Shown: piece by piece, positions 61,800 to 64,000 of the stretch
How positions within the stretch are numbered: the first letter of the stretch is position 1
Layout: each line of letters starts with the position of its first letter
Assembly (NCBI RefSeq): GCF_036030735.1
Contig: NZ_CP107928.1
Location: 5,332,001-5,396,000 of the forward strand
Origin: Streptomyces sp. NBC_00425
Lineage (GTDB): Bacteria > Actinomycetota > Actinomycetes > Streptomycetales > Streptomycetaceae
Reading direction: 5' to 3'
DNA: 64,000 nt
Notes under the pieces: model-generated
What the model saw: only the letters and a program-made list of their open reading frames with translations
The model's database searches: none
Told to the model about the DNA's origin: nothing
Program-made: the position numbers and the translations under genes

Positions 61800-63407
61800 A
61801 TGAGAAGAAGCACAGCCGTACTGTGCGGCGCGACCGTCGTGCTGGCCGGGAGCCTCACGGCCGTCCCGGCCGAGGCCACGACGTCGCAGTCCGTCGCCCA
61901 GGCCGCTGCCCAGGCCACGAGGGTCACCTGGAAGAAGTGCGCCACGGACGACGCCCCGACGCTGCAGTGCGCGTCGGTGAAGGTGCCGCTCGACTACGCC
62001 AAGCCGCAGGGCCGGAAGATAACCCTGGCCCTGTCCCGTGTCCCGCACACCGCGCACAAGTACCAGGGCCCGCTGCTGGTCAACCCCGGCGGCCCCGGCG
62101 GCAGCGGTCTGTCGCTCGCCCCGTTCGTCGCCTCCTCGCTGCCGAAGGCGGTCGCGTCCCAGTACGACGTCATCGGCTTCGACCCGCGGGGCGTGGGCAA
62201 GAGCCAGCCCGCCCTGGACTGCAAGCCGGGCTACTTCAACCCGGTCCGCCCGGACTCCGTGCCGCGCACCGCCGCGATCGAGAAGGCCAACCTCTCGCGC
62301 GCGAGGGCCTTCGCCAAGGCCTGCGGGACGAAGTACGCCTCCGTCCTGCCGTACATCAACACGGTCAACGCCGTGAAGGACATGGACGCGATCCGCAAGG
62401 CGCTCGGCGCCCAGAAGATCAACTACTTCGGCTACTCGTACGGCACGTACCTGGGCCAGGTCTACGCCAAGCTCTATCCGACCCGGGTGCGCCGCCTGGT
62501 GCTGGACTCGATCGTCGACCCCGGCGGGGTCTGGTACGACGCCAACATCTCGCAGGACTACGCCTTCGACGCCCGCCAGAAGGCGCTGATGGCGTGGATC
62601 GCCAAGTACGACGGCACGTACAAGCTCGGCACGGACCCGGCCAAGATCGAGGCCAAGTGGTACGCGATGCGCGCGGCGCTCGCCAAGCACCCGGCCGGCG
62701 GCAAGGTGGGCGCCTCCGAGCTGGAGGACACCTTCATCCCCGGCGGGTACTACAACGGCTACTGGCCCACCCTCGCCACGGCGTTCGCCGCCTACGCCAA
62801 CGACAAGAACGTCACCCCGCTCGTCAAGGCGTACGAGGGCATCGCGGCGATCGACGCCTCCGGCGACAACGGCTACAGCGTCTACACCGCCGTGCAGTGC
62901 CGTGACGTCTCCTGGCCGCGCGACTGGAACCAGTGGCGCAAGGACAACTGGGCCGTGTACAAGAAGGCTCCGTTCATGGCCTGGAACAACGCCTGGTACA
63001 ACGCGCCCTGCGCGTACTGGCCCACGAAGACGATGAAGCCGGTGAGCGTCGCCAACAGCAAGCTCCCGCCGGTGCTGCTGTTCCAGGCGACGAACGACGC
63101 GGCCACCCCCTACCAGGGCGGCGTCGCGGTCCACCGTCTGCTCAAGCACTCCAGCCTGGTGGTGGAGCAGGGCGGCGGCAACCACGGCATCACGCTGAGC
63201 GGCAACGCCTGCCTCGACAAGTACCTGGCCAAGTACCTCACCGACGGCACCGTGCCGCGCGGCTCCGGAGTGGCCGACGCGGTCTGCAAGAAGACCGCCG
63301 ACCCCCAGCCGGCGGCCGCGGCGCGGTCCGCACTGGCCGCGGGTCAGCAGCCGGCTGCCGTGAGCTCCGCCGACACCCTGCACGGGCTGCTCGGCGTCCG
63401 CGGCTGA
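61800..63407 (+). CDS. Secreted alpha/beta hydrolase, tripeptidyl aminopeptidase (Tap) type
   Basis: A 535-residue secreted serine peptidase. Signal peptide RRSTAVLCGATVVLAGSLTA then AVPAEA. The mature part has LLVNPGGPGGSGLSLAPF (oxyanion region), YDVIGFDPRGVGKSQP, the nucleophile Ser213 in YFGYSYGTYLG, Asp in LLFQATNDAATPYQGG and His in GGGNHGITLSG, followed by a TAP-like C-terminal domain. This is the SCO-type Tap family, which removes N-terminal tripeptides from secreted proteins. The C-terminal ~45 residues are Ala-rich. AAGGA lies seven bases before ATG 61800. Confidence 0.9.
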   Translation: MRRSTAVLCGATVVLAGSLTAVPAEATTSQSVAQAAAQATRVTWKKCATDDAPTLQCASVKVPLDYAKPQGRKITLALSRVPHTAHKYQGPLLVNPGGPGGSGLSLAPFVASSLPKAVASQYDVIGFDPRGVGKSQPALDCKPGYFNPVRPDSVPRTAAIEKANLSRARAFAKACGTKYASVLPYINTVNAVKDMDAIRKALGAQKINYFGYSYGTYLGQVYAKLYPTRVRRLVLDSIVDPGGVWYDANISQDYAFDARQKALMAWIAKYDGTYKLGTDPAKIEAKWYAMRAALAKHPAGGKVGASELEDTFIPGGYYNGYWPTLATAFAAYANDKNVTPLVKAYEGIAAIDASGDNGYSVYTAVQCRDVSWPRDWNQWRKDNWAVYKKAPFMAWNNAWYNAPCAYWPTKTMKPVSVANSKLPPVLLFQATNDAATPYQGGVAVHRLLKHSSLVVEQGGGNHGITLSGNACLDKYLAKYLTDGTVPRGSGVADAVCKKTADPQPAAAARSALAAGQQPAAVSSADTLHGLLGVRG

Positions 63408-63431
63408 CCGACCTGCCGCGGAACCGAACGC

Positions 63432-63465
63432 GAAGGGCGCCCGGTGCGGTCACCGGGCGCCCTTC
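63432..63465. terminator. Bidirectional terminator between tap and serC
   Basis: Perfect 15-bp stem GAAGGGCGCCCGGTG / CACCGGGCGCCCTTC with loop CGGT, in the gap between convergent genes. Confidence 0.88.
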
Positions 63466-63497
63466 CTTCGTGTGCGGAGCGGTTAGGCCGTGTTGCG

Positions 63498-64000
<503 letters not shown>

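Overview
The window is one continuous stretch of high-GC chromosome from a Streptomyces or very close relative. Almost every codon ends in G or C. GTG and TTG starts are common, and several genes look leaderless, with a TAnnnT-like -10 six or seven bases before the start. The gene set and order match the conserved core of Streptomyces chromosomes as I remember it around S. coelicolor SCO4280-SCO4366: cdgB, nagA, nagK, otsB/otsA, a thrC paralogue, a cold-shock gene, groEL2, mqnD/mqnB and serC. It is mainly a housekeeping and conserved-accessory region, not an island. The only clear mobile-DNA trace is a short composite remnant near 36.0-36.4 kb.

Layout. 1-5.1 kb: an ECF sigma factor cut by the window edge, a GNAT, a flavin reductase, the diguanylate cyclase CdgB and a membrane-anchored CBM35 protein. 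5.1-8.8 kb: GlcNAc catabolism (nagK-nagA, translationally coupled) divergent from a sugar-binding lipoprotein, with DasR-type operators between them. 8.9-12.5 kb: a DUF3263 protein, trehalose synthesis (otsB and otsA convergent) and a GpgS-like glycosyltransferase. 12.6-14.4 kb: a SAM riboswitch in front of a thrC paralogue and a CysO-type sulfur carrier, best read as an O-phosphohomoserine-dependent homocysteine route (MetM/MetO). 14.5-17.1 kb: a cold-shock gene with a long structured leader, then groEL with two tandem CIRCE operators. 17.4-25.8 kb: an old-yellow-enzyme homologue, a MurNAc-type PTS permease with MurQ, several Streptomyces hypotheticals, an acetyltransferase/HD pair, and CutC behind a DasR-like site.

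25.8-36 kb: a HelD-family RNA polymerase helicase, the DNA helicase XPB, a large helicase-associated/WYL protein, a HAAS-like membrane protein, and a HAD phosphatase. 36-41 kb: the mobile-element remnant, a long cold-shock protein, menaquinone genes of the futalosine pathway (mqnB, mqnD), a DUF2771 lipoprotein, an MFS protein and a repeat-rich spacer. 41-48.2 kb: DUF3027, a 1,062-residue GHKL-ATPase protein, and three tandem secreted paralogues sharing one C-terminal domain. 48.3-56.2 kb: a CtpE-like P-type ATPase, DUF2530, a purine permease, an orphan ribbon-helix-helix protein, MarR plus MFS, a GNAT, a 2',3'-cyclic phosphodiesterase and a 29-residue membrane peptide. 56.3-64 kb: an aldo/keto reductase, Uma2, an SGNH hydrolase, secreted proteins including a CebR-box-controlled GH5-CBM2 cellulase, a Tap-type aminopeptidase, and the 3' part of serC.

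Two themes recur. The first is uptake and use of polymer-derived sugars under global regulators (DasR sites, a CebR box, MurNAc recycling). The second is nutrient-responsive control of sulfur amino-acid synthesis by the SAM riboswitch. The most interesting items are the riboswitch-metM-metO unit and the three tandem secreted paralogues. All family names come from reading the translated sequences; no database search was run.
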